In this document: in pieces, positions 1-12,608 of the stretch
Layout: each line of letters starts with the position of its first letter
Numbering within the stretch: the stretch's first letter is position 1
Source: Porticoccaceae bacterium
Lineage (GTDB): Bacteria; Pseudomonadota; Gammaproteobacteria; Pseudomonadales; Porticoccaceae
Reading direction: 5' to 3'
NCBI GenBank assembly: GCA_026005035.1
Contig: BPKH01000001.1
Span: 333,610 to 397,609 of the forward strand
Length of the DNA: 64,000 nt
Position numbers and translations under genes: made by a program
The notes under the pieces: generated by a model
Databases searched by the model: none
What the model saw: the letters and a program-made list of their open reading frames with translations, nothing else
What the model was told of the DNA's origin: nothing

Positions 1-645
1 GAACGCCCGCAGGGCGGTGAAGCCCACGATCCGTTCGAACTCGCTGAAGGTGGCCTCGCAGGCTTCCCAAGTGCGCAGATCGTAACCGGCCGCGTAGAGG
101 TGGCAGGTGTCGAGGCACACGCCCACCCGCTCCCGCTGTTCCACCCGCTCGAGGAGCATCGCCAGGTGCTCGAAGCGGTAGCCGACGCTGGTCCCCTGCC
201 CCGCGGTGTTTTCCACCACCGCCGTCACCCCGGGAACGCGCGATAGCGCCTCGTCCAGGGATTCGGCGATGCGCGCCAGGCAGTCCGCTTCGCTGGAGCG
301 GCCGAGATGCGCCCCCGGGTGCAAGTTGAGCATGGCGATGCCGAGCTGTGCACAGCGCTCCAGTTCCTCTAGGAAGGCCGCCCGCGAGCGGGCGAGTCCC
401 TCGGGATCGGGATGGCCCAGGTTGATCAGATAGCTGTCGTGGGGAAGGATCTGGCTGGGGCCGTACCCGCAGGAGCGGCAATTGGCGCGAAAGGCCGCCA
501 CCTCTTCCTCGGTGAGGGGGGCGGCGCGCCAGCGGCGCTGGTTGCGGGTGAAAAAGGCGAAGGCGTCGGCACCGATCCGCCGGGCGTTGAGGGGCGCGTT
601 GTGCACCCCCCCGGCTGCGCTGACGTGTGCGCCCACGTACTGCAT
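1..645 (-). CDS. nfo: Endonuclease IV (AP endonuclease), 3' end cut by window edge
   Basis: Nfo cleaves DNA 5' of abasic sites in cytoplasmic base-excision repair. The 215 visible residues start [14 protein letters not shown], the canonical start of the TIM-barrel xylose-isomerase-like family. Family landmarks follow: [24 protein letters not shown] and [14 protein letters not shown], which contain the zinc-ligand His, Glu and Asp residues. The family is about 280 residues long, so roughly 65 C-terminal residues lie outside the window. The ATG is preceded by GGAGG (on this strand) about 6 bases upstream, which fixes the start. It is divergent from the downstream signalling gene. Confidence 0.95.
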   Translation of the reverse strand, partial: MQYVGAHVSAAGGVHNAPLNARRIGADAFAFFTRNQRRWRAAPLTEEEVAAFRANCRSCGYGPSQILPHDSYLINLGHPDPEGLARSRAAFLEELERCAQLGIAMLNLHPGAHLGRSSEADCLARIAESLDEALSRVPGVTAVVENTAGQGTSVGYRFEHLAMLLERVEQRERVGVCLDTCHLYAAGYDLRTWEACEATFSEFERIVGFTALRAF

Positions 646-710
646 CGAAACCTCCCGGGGCGACTCTGTCCGCCCCGGAGCGCCCTGTCAAGGCGCTGAT
701 CTGGGAAGCT

Positions 711-742
711 CCCCGGATTCCGCTTCGCTCCATCCGGGCTAC
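711..742. repeat. Dispersed CCGGAT/ATCCGG repeat, copy 1
   Basis: Imperfect inverted repeat with CCCCGGATTCCGCTTCGCTC followed by CATCCGGGCTAC. The same core recurs at 23523-23561, 23600-23653, 32573-32613, 32672-32705, 46259-46293 and 46326-46357, always between genes. This family of intergenic palindromes is common in beta- and gammaproteobacteria; its function is unknown to me. Confidence 0.7.
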
Positions 743-764
743 TATTCGAGCCAATCCCTCGACC

Positions 765-794
765 TTGGCAAAGGCGCCTTTGCTGCCCTATGCT
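765..794 (+). promoter_or_regulatory. Candidate promoter with palindromic spacer
   Basis: A TTGGCA -35 (765-770) and TATGCT -10 (789-794) are separated by 18 bases. A perfect 16-base palindrome, GCAAAGGCGCCTTTGC, occupies 768-783, overlapping the -35 and spacer as an operator would. It lies about 55 bases upstream of the response-regulator ATG. Prediction only. Confidence 0.4.
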
Positions 795-848
795 CGGTCG
801 AGGAAGGGCGCCCGTGCGCATCGGCGCCCCCAGCCAGGGAATCGCGAC

Positions 849-3347
849 ATGAGCGGCAATCCATCGGGGGCCTCCCTGGAATCGGAGGAAGAACGGCGCG
901 CAGGCGCACGCGTATTGCTCGTCGAGGACGAAGCGATCGTCGCCGAGGATCTGGCCGAGGGGCTGGCCGAGCTCGGCTACGAGATCTGCGGCATCGCCGA
1001 CAACGGCCGCCAAGCCCTGGCGCTGGCGCGGGCCCAGCGGCCCGACGTGGTGCTGATGGACATCGTCCTCAAGGGCGACCTGGACGGCATCGAGACTGCA
1101 CAGCGCCTCCAGTCCTTCGCCGACTGCCCCGTCATCTTCGCCACCGCGTACGGCGATCCCGCCACTCTGGCGCGCGCTGCCCGCACCACCCCCTACGGCT
1201 ACCTGGTCAAACCCTACGATGCCCACCGCGCCCGGGCGGCCATCGAGGTCGCCCTCCACAAGGCAGAGCTCGAGCGACGGCTGACGGAGGCGGAGCGCTG
1301 GTTTACCGCCGCCCTCGACTGCGTGGCCGACGCGGTGCTCACCGCCGACGCCGCGGGCCGGGTGCGCACCGCCAACCCCGTCGCCGAGGAGCTGCTCGGC
1401 ACGCCCCGCGCCGCCCTCGAGGGGCGGCCGCTCTTGGAGGTGCTCCCCTTTGCCGGCATCACCGCCCAGCGCCATCCCCTCCAGTCCCTGCTGTCCGCTG
1501 GGCCGACGTCGCCCCGCCTCTACTTCAACCTCTTCCTCGAGCGGGAAGGCAAGGAGCTGCTGCCCGTCGACCTCTCGGTCGCGAGCATCGAGGGCCCCAG
1601 GGGGCGGCTGGGCACGGTGGCCGTGCTGCGGGACGCCCGGCAGCGACTCGAGGCCCAGCATCTGTTATCCCTCGACGAGACGCGATTTCAAGCCATCTTT
1701 GACCATTCCCCCAACGCCATGGCGATGCTGGACCTGGAGTGGCGCCTCCTCCAGGGCAACGCCGCCCTCGCCGAGCTGCTCGGCTGGCAGCGCGAAGCGC
1801 TGGCCGGCACCCCCTTCGCCGCCCTGACCAGCGAGATCGAAGCGCGCCGCGTGGCAGAGCTCGCCCGCCGCCTCTACGACCCCCACATTCCCCACCTCGT
1901 CCTCGACCTGCACCTGTGCCACCAAAGCGGTGAGCTGGTGGAGACCCGGGGCACCCTGAGCCTGTTGCGCAGGAGGGGTGCAGCCTTCGCCTGGCTGTTC
2001 CAGTTCCACGACCTCACCCCGTACCGCGCCTACGAGCGGGATCTCCTCCACCTGTCCCACCACGACGCCCTCACCGGCCTGCCCAATCGGGCGCTCTTCC
2101 TCGCCGAGCTGAACGCCATGCTCGCCGCGCTGCAGCGGGAAGGTCGCCTCGCCCTCGCCCACCTGGATCTCGACCGCTTCCGCGACGTCAACATCGCCCT
2201 GGGTCTCGCGGTGGGCGACGCCGTCCTCGAGGAATCCGCCCACCGCCTGGTGGCGGCGGTGGCGAAAGACGCCCTGGTGGGGCGGCTCGGCGGCGACCGC
2301 TTCGCCGTCGCGGTGCCGGGCGTGGCGGACGAAGCGGCCGCCCTCTCGCTGGCCGGCGGGCTGCAGCGGGCCATCGCCGAACCCCTGGAGAGCGGCGAGC
2401 ACGTGGTGCGGTGCCGGGCGAGCGTCGGCGTCGCCCTCTTTCCCCGCGACGGCCGCACGGCCGCCGAGCTGGTGCGCCGCGCCGACAGCGCCTTGAACGC
2501 CGCCAAGGAGTTGGGGCCCGGCCAGATCCAGTGCTACCGGCCCGAGCACACCGCCCCCCACCAGGCCCGCTTCACCCTTGCCCGGCAGCTCGGCGAGGCC
2601 CTTGCCCAGGGCCAGTTCACCCTTCACTACCAGCCCGTCGTGGAGCTGGCGACGGGCGCGGTGGTTGGCTGTGAGGCCCTTTTGCGCTGGCACCACCCCG
2701 AAGAGGGGCTGCTCGGCCCCGACCGCTTCCTGCCCCTCGCCGAGCAGGAGGGTTTGATCGTACCCCTCGGCGACTGGGTGATCATGGAGGCCTGCCGCGC
2801 AGCCGCCCGCTGGAACCGGGGCCGCAGTCGGCCGGTGGAACTCGCCGTCAACCTCTCCCCGGCCCAGTTCGCCGCCGGAGAACTCCCCCGGGTGGTGCGC
2901 GCCGCCCTGGCGGAGTCGGGACTCGACCCCTGCCTGCTCACCCTCGAGCTCACCGAGCAGCTCTTCCTACAGGACACCGAACACAACGCCGCGGTGATCG
3001 CCGCCCTGCGCGACCTCGGGGTGAACATCGCCCTGGACGACTTCGGGGTGGGCTACTCCTCCCTGGCCTACCTGCTCCGCTTCCGGCCGGAAACGCTCAA
3101 GATCGACCGCAGCTTCGTCGCCACCCTGCCGGGCAATCCCGAGGGCGAAGCGCTGGTGGAGACCATCTTGACCATCGCCGCGCGGCTCGGCAGCAGGGTG
3201 GTGGCCGAGGGGATCGAAACCGCCGCCCAGCGGGACCGGCTGCGCGCCCTGGACTGTCGCCTCGGCCAGGGCTTTCTCTTTTCCACCGCGGTGCCCGAGG
3301 AGGAGCTGAGATCACGGCTTGCGGGCGACTGGCAAGCGCCCACCTGA
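849..3347 (+). CDS. Response regulator with PAS, GGDEF (degenerate) and EAL domains
   Basis: 832-residue cytoplasmic c-di-GMP signalling protein. An N-terminal CheY-like receiver (VLLVEDEAIVAEDL; phospho-acceptor Asp in DVVLMDIV; Lys in YLVKPYD) is followed by two PAS-like regions (about residues 145-280 and 285-395). Then come a GGDEF domain and a C-terminal EAL domain. The cyclase signature reads GGDRF instead of GGDEF/GGEEF, so cyclase activity is doubtful. The EAL domain keeps EALLRWHHP, ELTEQ, DDFGVGYSSLAYL, KIDRSFV and VAEGIET, so phosphodiesterase activity is likely. The ATG at 849 leads directly into the receiver fold. No histidine kinase is adjacent. Confidence 0.9.
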   Translation: MSGNPSGASLESEEERRAGARVLLVEDEAIVAEDLAEGLAELGYEICGIADNGRQALALARAQRPDVVLMDIVLKGDLDGIETAQRLQSFADCPVIFATAYGDPATLARAARTTPYGYLVKPYDAHRARAAIEVALHKAELERRLTEAERWFTAALDCVADAVLTADAAGRVRTANPVAEELLGTPRAALEGRPLLEVLPFAGITAQRHPLQSLLSAGPTSPRLYFNLFLEREGKELLPVDLSVASIEGPRGRLGTVAVLRDARQRLEAQHLLSLDETRFQAIFDHSPNAMAMLDLEWRLLQGNAALAELLGWQREALAGTPFAALTSEIEARRVAELARRLYDPHIPHLVLDLHLCHQSGELVETRGTLSLLRRRGAAFAWLFQFHDLTPYRAYERDLLHLSHHDALTGLPNRALFLAELNAMLAALQREGRLALAHLDLDRFRDVNIALGLAVGDAVLEESAHRLVAAVAKDALVGRLGGDRFAVAVPGVADEAAALSLAGGLQRAIAEPLESGEHVVRCRASVGVALFPRDGRTAAELVRRADSALNAAKELGPGQIQCYRPEHTAPHQARFTLARQLGEALAQGQFTLHYQPVVELATGAVVGCEALLRWHHPEEGLLGPDRFLPLAEQEGLIVPLGDWVIMEACRAAARWNRGRSRPVELAVNLSPAQFAAGELPRVVRAALAESGLDPCLLTLELTEQLFLQDTEHNAAVIAALRDLGVNIALDDFGVGYSSLAYLLRFRPETLKIDRSFVATLPGNPEGEALVETILTIAARLGSRVVAEGIETAAQRDRLRALDCRLGQGFLFSTAVPEEELRSRLAGDWQAPT

Positions 3348-3400
3348 GCAGGCCGCGCGGCCTCCATCGGTACAGGGTCGGGCGCAAACCCCTTGCGGGG

Positions 3401-3422
3401 CGGTTGCCAATATTGGCAACCG
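3401..3422. promoter_or_regulatory. 22-bp perfect palindrome upstream of the cas operon
   Basis: CGGTTGCCAAT followed by its exact reverse complement ATTGGCAACCG, with no spacer. It lies 62 bases before the first cas ATG and 54 bases after the stop of the preceding gene. It looks like an operator for a dimeric regulator. I did not see a second copy in the window. Confidence 0.5.
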
Positions 3423-3484
3423 AGCCGCGGTACAACCGACCCGCTAGGATGGGCGGCAGCAGCGAAACGAGGAAGCGACTCTCC

Positions 3485-4651
3485 ATGGATCCGGGCAACC
3501 CCGCCACCTATCCCCGCCGCGTCCTCCTCGCGGTGAGCGGCATGTCGCCGCAGATCCTCACCGAAACCCTCTGGGCCCTGAGCCAGGGCGACCGGCAACC
3601 CTTCCGGCCCACCGAAGTACACCTGATCACCACCGCGAGCGGTGCCCGCAGCGCCCGCTTCGCCCTTTTGCGACCCGGCGAGGGGCACTTCTTCCGCCTC
3701 GCCGAGGAGTTGGGCCTCGATCCCGGCATCTTCGGCCCCGAGAACATCCATGTGATCGCTGGACCCGACGGGGTGCTCCTCGAGGACATCCGCACCCCCG
3801 AGGAAAACGAAGTCGCCGCCGACTTCATCACCGATCAGATCCGCGCCTTCACCAACGATCCCCGGTGTGCCCTGCACGTCTCCCTGGCCGGGGGGCGCAA
3901 GACCATGGGGTACTACGCCGGCTACGCCCTGTCGCTGTTCGGGCGCACCCAGGACCGGCTCTCCCACGTGCTCGTCAACGAGCCCTTCGAGGGGCTGCGC
4001 GGCTTCTACTACCCCACCCGCGAGAGCACCCTGATCGAAGGGCCCAACGGGCGAGTGCTCGACGCCCGGGACGCGCAGGTGACGCTGGCGGAGATTCCCT
4101 TCGTCCGCCTGCGCAGAGAAGTGCCGCGCCCCCTGCTCGAGGGTCGCGCCGGCTTCAGTGCCACCATCCGCCACGCCCAGCGCCTCGAGGAACCGCCCCA
4201 CCTGGTGGTGGACCCACGGCGGCGCCTCCTCGTGGCCAGTGGCGTCCCCATCGACCTGCAACCGGCGCAATTCGCCTTTTACACCCTGATGGTGCGCCGC
4301 GTGCTCCTCGACGAACCGGACGTCGAAGGCCCCGATTTGCGGGAAGTGGAGCGGGCCAGACGGCTCGTCGAGGACTACCTCGAGCTGCTCGAACAATGTT
4401 CGGAGGGCGATCAGCACGCCACCGACCGCACCCGAAAGCGGCTCAAAGACGACGCAGAGAATGGGCTCAATAACTGGTTCAGCGAACTCAAAAGCCGGGT
4501 CAACAGCGCCCTCACCGAGGCCTTGGGGGAATCCCTCGCCGCCCGCTACCAGATCCACAACCGTGGCAAGCGCACCACCCCCCACTATGGAATCGGCCTC
4601 GAGCGGGAACAGATCGAGTGGATCGATGGAACCGACGGGATCGCAAGCTAG
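3485..4651 (+). CDS. CARF-domain CRISPR-associated protein (NE0113/TIGR02584-like)
   Basis: 388 residues. The N-terminal Rossmann-like CARF domain begins RRVLLAVSGMSPQILTETL, the signature of the Cas_NE0113 family. It carries the ligand-loop motif SLAGGRKTMGYY (residues 133-144). CARF domains bind cyclic oligoadenylates made by Cas10; members of this family have been annotated as ring nucleases or Csm6-like. Residues about 245-275 resemble a winged helix, and the C-terminus is helical, ending near GKRTTPHYGIGLE. I see no convincing HEPN RNase motif, although one R-x6-H (RGKRTTPH) exists. It is the first gene of the Cmr operon, 10 bases before cmr1. Ligand sensor is well supported; ring nuclease versus regulator versus effector is open. 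Confidence 0.85.
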   Translation: MDPGNPATYPRRVLLAVSGMSPQILTETLWALSQGDRQPFRPTEVHLITTASGARSARFALLRPGEGHFFRLAEELGLDPGIFGPENIHVIAGPDGVLLEDIRTPEENEVAADFITDQIRAFTNDPRCALHVSLAGGRKTMGYYAGYALSLFGRTQDRLSHVLVNEPFEGLRGFYYPTRESTLIEGPNGRVLDARDAQVTLAEIPFVRLRREVPRPLLEGRAGFSATIRHAQRLEEPPHLVVDPRRRLLVASGVPIDLQPAQFAFYTLMVRRVLLDEPDVEGPDLREVERARRLVEDYLELLEQCSEGDQHATDRTRKRLKDDAENGLNNWFSELKSRVNSALTEALGESLAARYQIHNRGKRTTPHYGIGLEREQIEWIDGTDGIAS

Positions 4652-4661
4652 GAAAAAGGCC

Positions 4662-5627
4662 ATGGACACCATTCACACCAGAGAGCTCACCGTCCGCTTC
4701 CTCACGCCGGCCTTCCTCGGCAACGCCGAGCAAGAAGGCCAGTGGCGCACCCCGCCCTTCAAGGCGCAGTTGCGCCAGTGGTGGCGCGTGCGCTGGGCGG
4801 CCGAGCACCGATTCAACGTCGATCTCGCCCGGATGCGTCGCGAAGAAGGCCTCCTGTTCGGCAACGCCTGGCTCCAGGGCGAATTCTGCAAGAGCAAGGT
4901 GCGCCTGCGGCTGATCCACAAAGCCAACCCCGAGCAGTTCTGGGCCAAGGGAACCCAAAAAGGCGTCGACCCGATGACTAAGGATCTCTCCACTTCTTAT
5001 GCGTGGTACGGGATCGACGACGACGACAAGGACAAAAAGCGAACCGCCCTCAAGGCAGAAGCTTCCGAAGGTACACGCACCCTCGCCCTGGCGTTTCCCT
5101 CCGAATGGGCCGCGGAGCTGGACCAAACCCTCGAACTGATGCACCACTTTGGGCAGGTGGGGAGGCGCAGCCGCGGGGGCTGGGGGTCGTACCAATTGGA
5201 GGGCTTCCCGGCGCTCGACCCCGGCTTTGCGCAACGCTTCACCCTGCCCCTCGACGACTGCCTGAAGATGGGTTGGCCCTGCGCCATCGCCAAAGGGGAC
5301 GGCGGGCCGATGCTGTGGGAAAGCGAAAAGACCTTTGCAAAGTGGGATGCCGCCATGGCGCAGGTGGCCATCGCCCGCCGGGACATTCGAAACACCATCA
5401 AGAGCAAAGACAAAAGCAGCGCCAAGCTGCTCGGCAGCGCCAGCCCCCGTTTCCCCAGCCCACTGCGCTGGAAGGTGGTGGAACGGGAGCCGGGCCGACT
5501 GGCCGTGCGCGTCTTCGCCATGCCCTACGGTGGCCCGGTCTCCCATCCCGACCCCGGCGGGGTATGGCGGAAAATCGAGCAGCAACTGGACGCCCTGAAG
5601 ACCCTGCCACTGAAACGGCTTGCCTAA
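4662..5627 (+). CDS. cmr1: Type III-B RAMP protein Cmr1
   Basis: 321 residues. Subunit of the Cmr complex that caps the 3' end of crRNA-bound Cmr4 filaments. The start TVRFLTPAFLGNAEQEGQWR and PPFKAQLRQWWRVRWA match the Cmr1 family (RAMP ferredoxin-like fold). The glycine-rich segment GQVGRRSRGGWGSY is the RAMP G-loop. The ATG lies 10 bases after the CARF gene stop and cmr2 begins 10 bases downstream, consistent with one transcript. Confidence 0.93.
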   Translation: MDTIHTRELTVRFLTPAFLGNAEQEGQWRTPPFKAQLRQWWRVRWAAEHRFNVDLARMRREEGLLFGNAWLQGEFCKSKVRLRLIHKANPEQFWAKGTQKGVDPMTKDLSTSYAWYGIDDDDKDKKRTALKAEASEGTRTLALAFPSEWAAELDQTLELMHHFGQVGRRSRGGWGSYQLEGFPALDPGFAQRFTLPLDDCLKMGWPCAIAKGDGGPMLWESEKTFAKWDAAMAQVAIARRDIRNTIKSKDKSSAKLLGSASPRFPSPLRWKVVEREPGRLAVRVFAMPYGGPVSHPDPGGVWRKIEQQLDALKTLPLKRLA

Positions 5628-5637
5628 AGGGGGCCTC

Positions 5638-8600
5638 ATGACGGAGCAGAACGACACCTTCTGGCAAACCAAAGTCGCCGCCCGGCTGCACGATCCGGCG
5701 GAAAAAGCGCTGGTCCTGTTGCGCGACCCGGCCGGTCACGAAAACGGCACCAGTCGCGCCCTGGCGCGCCTCTTGGGCTTTCACCGCCTGGAGGGCGAAT
5801 CGGTGGCGCCGGACAACGACGAGGCACTCGCCGCGCTCACCTTCAAACAGGGCATCCCGGCCACCCTCTACCGGTGGGTGCAGCGCGCCGACTGGTGGGC
5901 GGCGGCCGCCGACCGTCCCCAGTGGCCGATGGAGGAAGTCATCACCCCCAACGGCAAGACGCTGGCCGTCGCGCCCTGGGCCCAGGTGCACTGGACGCAA
6001 AAGCCCGAATTCATCCACCCCTTGAGCGGTGACCGCCTCGAGCTTGCACAGCTTGCGGACACCGACTTCAAAGACATCAAGACGCGCAGCCGCGAACACT
6101 TCCAGTGGCTGCTCGGGCAACTCGGCCAAGAGGGCCCGGAGCGCGACTGGCGCAAGACGGCGCTCACCCTGTGGCGCTTCGGCCCGGAGCTTGCCATCAG
6201 CGGCGCCGACACCGAGGACTTCCACAAGCTGGGCCCGCTCTGGCAACTGCTGCCGGCCGACACCCGCGTGCCCGACCACAGCATCTGGGATCATCTGGAC
6301 CTCACCTCGGCCTTTGCCGGCGCCTTCGCCGCCGATCCGGACGGACAGGCCGCCCTGTTGGCCCTCTCCATAGGGCCCGTGCAGTCCTTCATCGCCAGCG
6401 CCCGCAAGCTCGACGACCTGTGGGCGGGCTCCCACCTGCTTGCCCGCCTTTCCTGGGAAGCCATGCGCGTCGTTTGCGAGCGGCTGGGGCCGGACGCCAT
6501 CCTGTTCCCGAGCCTGCGCGGCATCGCCCAGGTGGACCTGTGGCTGCGCGACCAAATGCACCTGCCGGACGCACTCTTCAAGGGCTGCGCCTGGACCACT
6601 CGGCTGAGCGACGAAAACCCCCTCTTTGCCGCCGCCCTGCCCAACCGCTTCGTGGCGGTGGTGCCGGCCAGTCAAGCCCGCGAGATCGCCGAAGCCGTGG
6701 AAGCGGGTGTGCGCGGCTGGCTCAAGGGGCTCGGCGAGCGGGTGGTCGACGAACTGCTCGAGGCGGCGGGCTTGCCTGCACAGCCCGAGCAGCACCCCAC
6801 CCCCTACGAGCAGATGCGCCGTCAACTCGAGGGCTTTCCGGAAGTGCACTGGGCGGCGGTGCCCTTCGGCCTCATCCGGCCGCGGGACGGCGCGCGCCAG
6901 ACGGACCTCGACGTCACCGCCTTGTCCGAATCGATGCGCCCCTTCTTCGAGGGTGAAGGCGAGCCGGGCTTTCTCGGCACGCCGGCCTGGAAGGTGCTGC
7001 AGAAAGAGGTCGAACTCGTGGACGAGAACGGCCGCAAGAGCGTCTTCTTTGCCCCCAATCCGGGCGTGTTGTACCCGGCGGTGTACGAGCTCGCCGAGCG
7101 GGTGCTGGCGGCCGCCAAGACGGTTCGGCCCTTCCCGCAGATCCACGAAGAGGGCTATCGCTGCACCCTCACCGGCGAAGCCGAGTGGCTGACCCTCGAT
7201 CGCCAACAACTCCTGCGCTCGCCCCGCCGGCAGACCGACACCCTCTGGGCCAAGGTTCACCGGGCGAAACGGTCCTGGGCGAAGGAAGGGGAACACCTGG
7301 GCGGCCTGGCTGCCATCAAGCGTCTCTGGCCGACCCTGTTTGCGCGCGATGTGGCCCACGCGCTCGGAAACGACGAGGCCCACGCCAGAGTGGATCGCTT
7401 CGTCGTCTCCACCCACACCATGGCCCTTGCGAACCAACTACGAAACCTCGAACCGCTGCCCGAGAAGCTGTCCGATCAGATCGAATCCGCCCCCCGCGTC
7501 GCGCTACCGCGGAAGGTGGCCCGCGAGCTGGCGCGCAAGAACCTGCTCGACTCGGCTGCCCGCATTCCCGGCTGGCTCGACGCCTTGCGGGAATCGGAAG
7601 AGAAAACCCCCGGCGCCTACGAGGAGGCCTGCCGTTCCCTGAAAGCCCACTTCGGCCAGCCGGTCGAAAACTACTACGCCCTGCTGCTCATGGATGGCGA
7701 CCGCATGGGCGCCATCCTCTCCGGCGATGAAGGGACCGGGACCGTCATCAAGTACGAAGACAGTTTTCACACACAGGTGCAGCAAGGCTTTCGCAGCCAC
7801 GCCCAGCAAAACCCCTTGATCGCAGACTACGGCAAGCAACCCCGGGCCGTCTCGCCCAACCGGCATCTGGCGATCTCCGCCGCCCTCAACGATTTCTCCC
7901 AGACCGTGGTGCGCCATGTGGTCGAGGAGGAATTCCCGGGGCGGCTCATCTACGCGGGCGGCGACGACGTGTTCGCCATGCTCCCGACCGCCGACGTCCT
8001 CGCCACCATGCGGCGCCTGCGCTTTGCCTACAGCGGTACAGACCCACAAGACGAAGATTGGCATTGGAACAGCGTGCGCAAAGCGCCCAAGGGCCGGCTG
8101 ATCTGCAAAAACGGCTTCGCCTGGCTCGATGGGCGTCTGATGCGCATGATGGGCCCGAACGCCACCGCCTCCTGCGGCGTGGTCATCGCCCACCACCAGG
8201 CGCCCCTGTCGGCGGTGCGCCGCGAACTGACCGCTGCCGAGAAACGCGCCAAGAACGAAGGCGGGCGCGACGCCTTTTCCATCACCGTGATCAAGCGCGC
8301 CGGCGGCGCCCTTTCTTTTTCCGACAAGTGGGCGGTGCTGCTCACCCTCGAGACAACGCGGCAGTTCCTCGCCGCCGACGGCGTTTCGCGCCGCGCCGTC
8401 TACCACGTGCTGCAATGGCTCGACGCCCGCAGCCTGCCCCCGGACGCCCTCTCGGAAAAGGGCATGCTACGTTCGATGCTCGCCTATCAATTGGACCGCC
8501 AATCCAAGAAGGCCGATCCGGGAATCCGCGCGCGCGCTCCTGAGCTCGCCAAAAAACTCGCGGCACAGGCGGCAGAGTGGGCCCGTGATAAAGGCCATGT

Positions 8601-8678
8601 CGAGGCCGTGGAAAAACTGCGCAACTTGCTCGGTGTTGCGGAATTCCTGGCCCGGGAAACGCGCATGGGAGACGAACC

Positions 8679-8682
<4 letters not shown>
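5638..8682 (+). CDS. cmr2: Cas10/Cmr2, large subunit and cyclic-oligoadenylate synthase
   Basis: 1014 residues. The N-terminus holds a short HD motif (LHDPAEK, residues 18-19) as in Cmr2-type Cas10. The palm polymerase motif GGDD lies at 774-777 (IYAGGDDVFAML), so ATP-to-cyclic-oligoadenylate synthesis should be possible. The sequence YYALLLMDGDRMGAIL marks the preceding palm domain. The usual zinc-finger cysteines are reduced to YRCTLTGEAEW. The ATG follows AAAGGGGG at 5627-5634. The stop overlaps the cmr3 start by 4 bases. An intact GGDD implies second-messenger signalling, fitting the upstream CARF protein. Confidence 0.96.
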
Positions 8683-11204
<2,522 letters not shown>

Positions 11205-11207
11205 GCT

Positions 11208-12608
11208 ATGCCCATCGCTGCCATTCCATCTTATCTGGGTAAAGATTTCTCGGAAGCCTCTCCGGGTCTTCGCTTTGGCATGTATTTGCCCGTTTGGACC
11301 ACGCGGGATGACCAGGTGAAGGAAGTCCTTAATCGCGCCCAAAAAGGAAGTCCAGAAGCTAAGGAGTTACAAAAACGTATAGAAACAACATCCATGGACG
11401 ATGTCATTGCGGAGCTCTGCAAACGAGATAAAAATCCATTGCCTAGAATCTGGGAAAAAACCAAAACCTGGTCGCTGGAATCGTGGAAAAAAATCGTGTC
11501 ACTCACAAAAAACGACGAGCGGCTATGCAAAGCGTTGATCTCGCGCCAGATCGCACTTGCAGCCCCGGCCGTCGGCGCGGGAAGCGCCTTGATGCTTCAG
11601 GCCGTCGCTACCGCTCCCTTCACCTCCGGTCTCGGGAATGAACACCCCCTGGAGAACGGCTTTGCTTTCCTCAACCCGTACGGCTTACCCTATCTACCCG
11701 GCAGTGGCGTCAAGGGTGTATTGCGCCAGGCCGCAAGAGAACTCGCCAATGGCCTCTTCGGAGACAACCACGGCTGGGATGCAGCACGGCGCCGTGTACT
11801 GAGCCTAAATGGCGCCAAAATCGAGATCTCGGATATTGACGTGTTGTTCGGGCGCGACCCGGACAAAGGAGAGAGCGAGCATCTGCGCGGGGCCCTTCGT
11901 TTTTGGGATGTGATTCCCGAACTCGCTGGAAATCGACTTCAGGTAGAGGTGATGACGCCACACCAGCGCGACTACTACCTGCCAAAAAGTGGCAATCCCC
12001 GACCCCCCCACGATGCGGGGCAACCAACCCCCATTTTCTTCCTAACCATTCCCCCCGGTTCTAAGTTCATTTTCCATGTCACCTGTGACGTGTACCATCT
12101 CAAGCGGTGGGCACCAGACCTCGCCGAATACAAATGGAAAGAATTGCTGCACAGCGCCTTCGAGCACGCCTTCCAATGGTTGGGGTTTGGTGCCAAGACG
12201 TCGGTAGGCTATGGGGTCATGAAGATCGACGATTCGGCCACCAAAGAACTCATCCGAAAAGCCAAGGAACACGAGGACGAGAAAAAATTGGCCCAACTTT
12301 CTCCTGAAGAACAATCCATTGAGCTTCAGCGCAAAGAACTCGATGCTTTTCGTATCAAATTTGAAGAGGCTCGTCGGCAAAGCTATCAGCCAGGTGGAAC
12401 ATTTGACACGATCCGTGATCAATTCATCAATGCTTGCATGAACTGGAAAGATAAGCAAATGCGCCTTCTCGCCGCGGATCTCCTCGATGAGACCTGCAAA
12501 TGGGGAATGTCCAAGAAAAAGGAACGCCAGAAAAAGCTCAAAGAGAAAATTGCAAAGTTGCGAGAAGACCTTAACCATGGACACCTTCAGTGCAATGGAA
12601 AAGATTGA
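11208..12608 (+). CDS. cmr6: Type III-B RAMP protein Cmr6
   Basis: 466 residues, longer than the common 250-350. The central RAMP core is clear: PFTSGLGNEHPLENGFAF, YLPGSGVKGVLRQAAREL and LGFGAKTSVGYGVMK (G-loop). The extra length lies in an N-terminal 110-residue region and a C-terminal charged helical tail (about residues 345-466, a likely coiled coil rich in K, E and R). Cmr6 binds near the 3' end of the crRNA filament with Cmr1. The last 32 bases overlap the proposed cas6 start. Confidence 0.92.
   Translation: MPIAAIPSYLGKDFSEASPGLRFGMYLPVWTTRDDQVKEVLNRAQKGSPEAKELQKRIETTSMDDVIAELCKRDKNPLPRIWEKTKTWSLESWKKIVSLTKNDERLCKALISRQIALAAPAVGAGSALMLQAVATAPFTSGLGNEHPLENGFAFLNPYGLPYLPGSGVKGVLRQAARELANGLFGDNHGWDAARRRVLSLNGAKIEISDIDVLFGRDPDKGESEHLRGALRFWDVIPELAGNRLQVEVMTPHQRDYYLPKSGNPRPPHDAGQPTPIFFLTIPPGSKFIFHVTCDVYHLKRWAPDLAEYKWKELLHSAFEHAFQWLGFGAKTSVGYGVMKIDDSATKELIRKAKEHEDEKKLAQLSPEEQSIELQRKELDAFRIKFEEARRQSYQPGGTFDTIRDQFINACMNWKDKQMRLLAADLLDETCKWGMSKKKERQKKLKEKIAKLREDLNHGHLQCNGKD

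Noticed and set aside
4355-4600. HEPN RNase motif in the CARF protein
   Set aside because: Only an isolated R-x6-H near the C-terminus; no surrounding helical HEPN pattern could be recognised, so it was not called.
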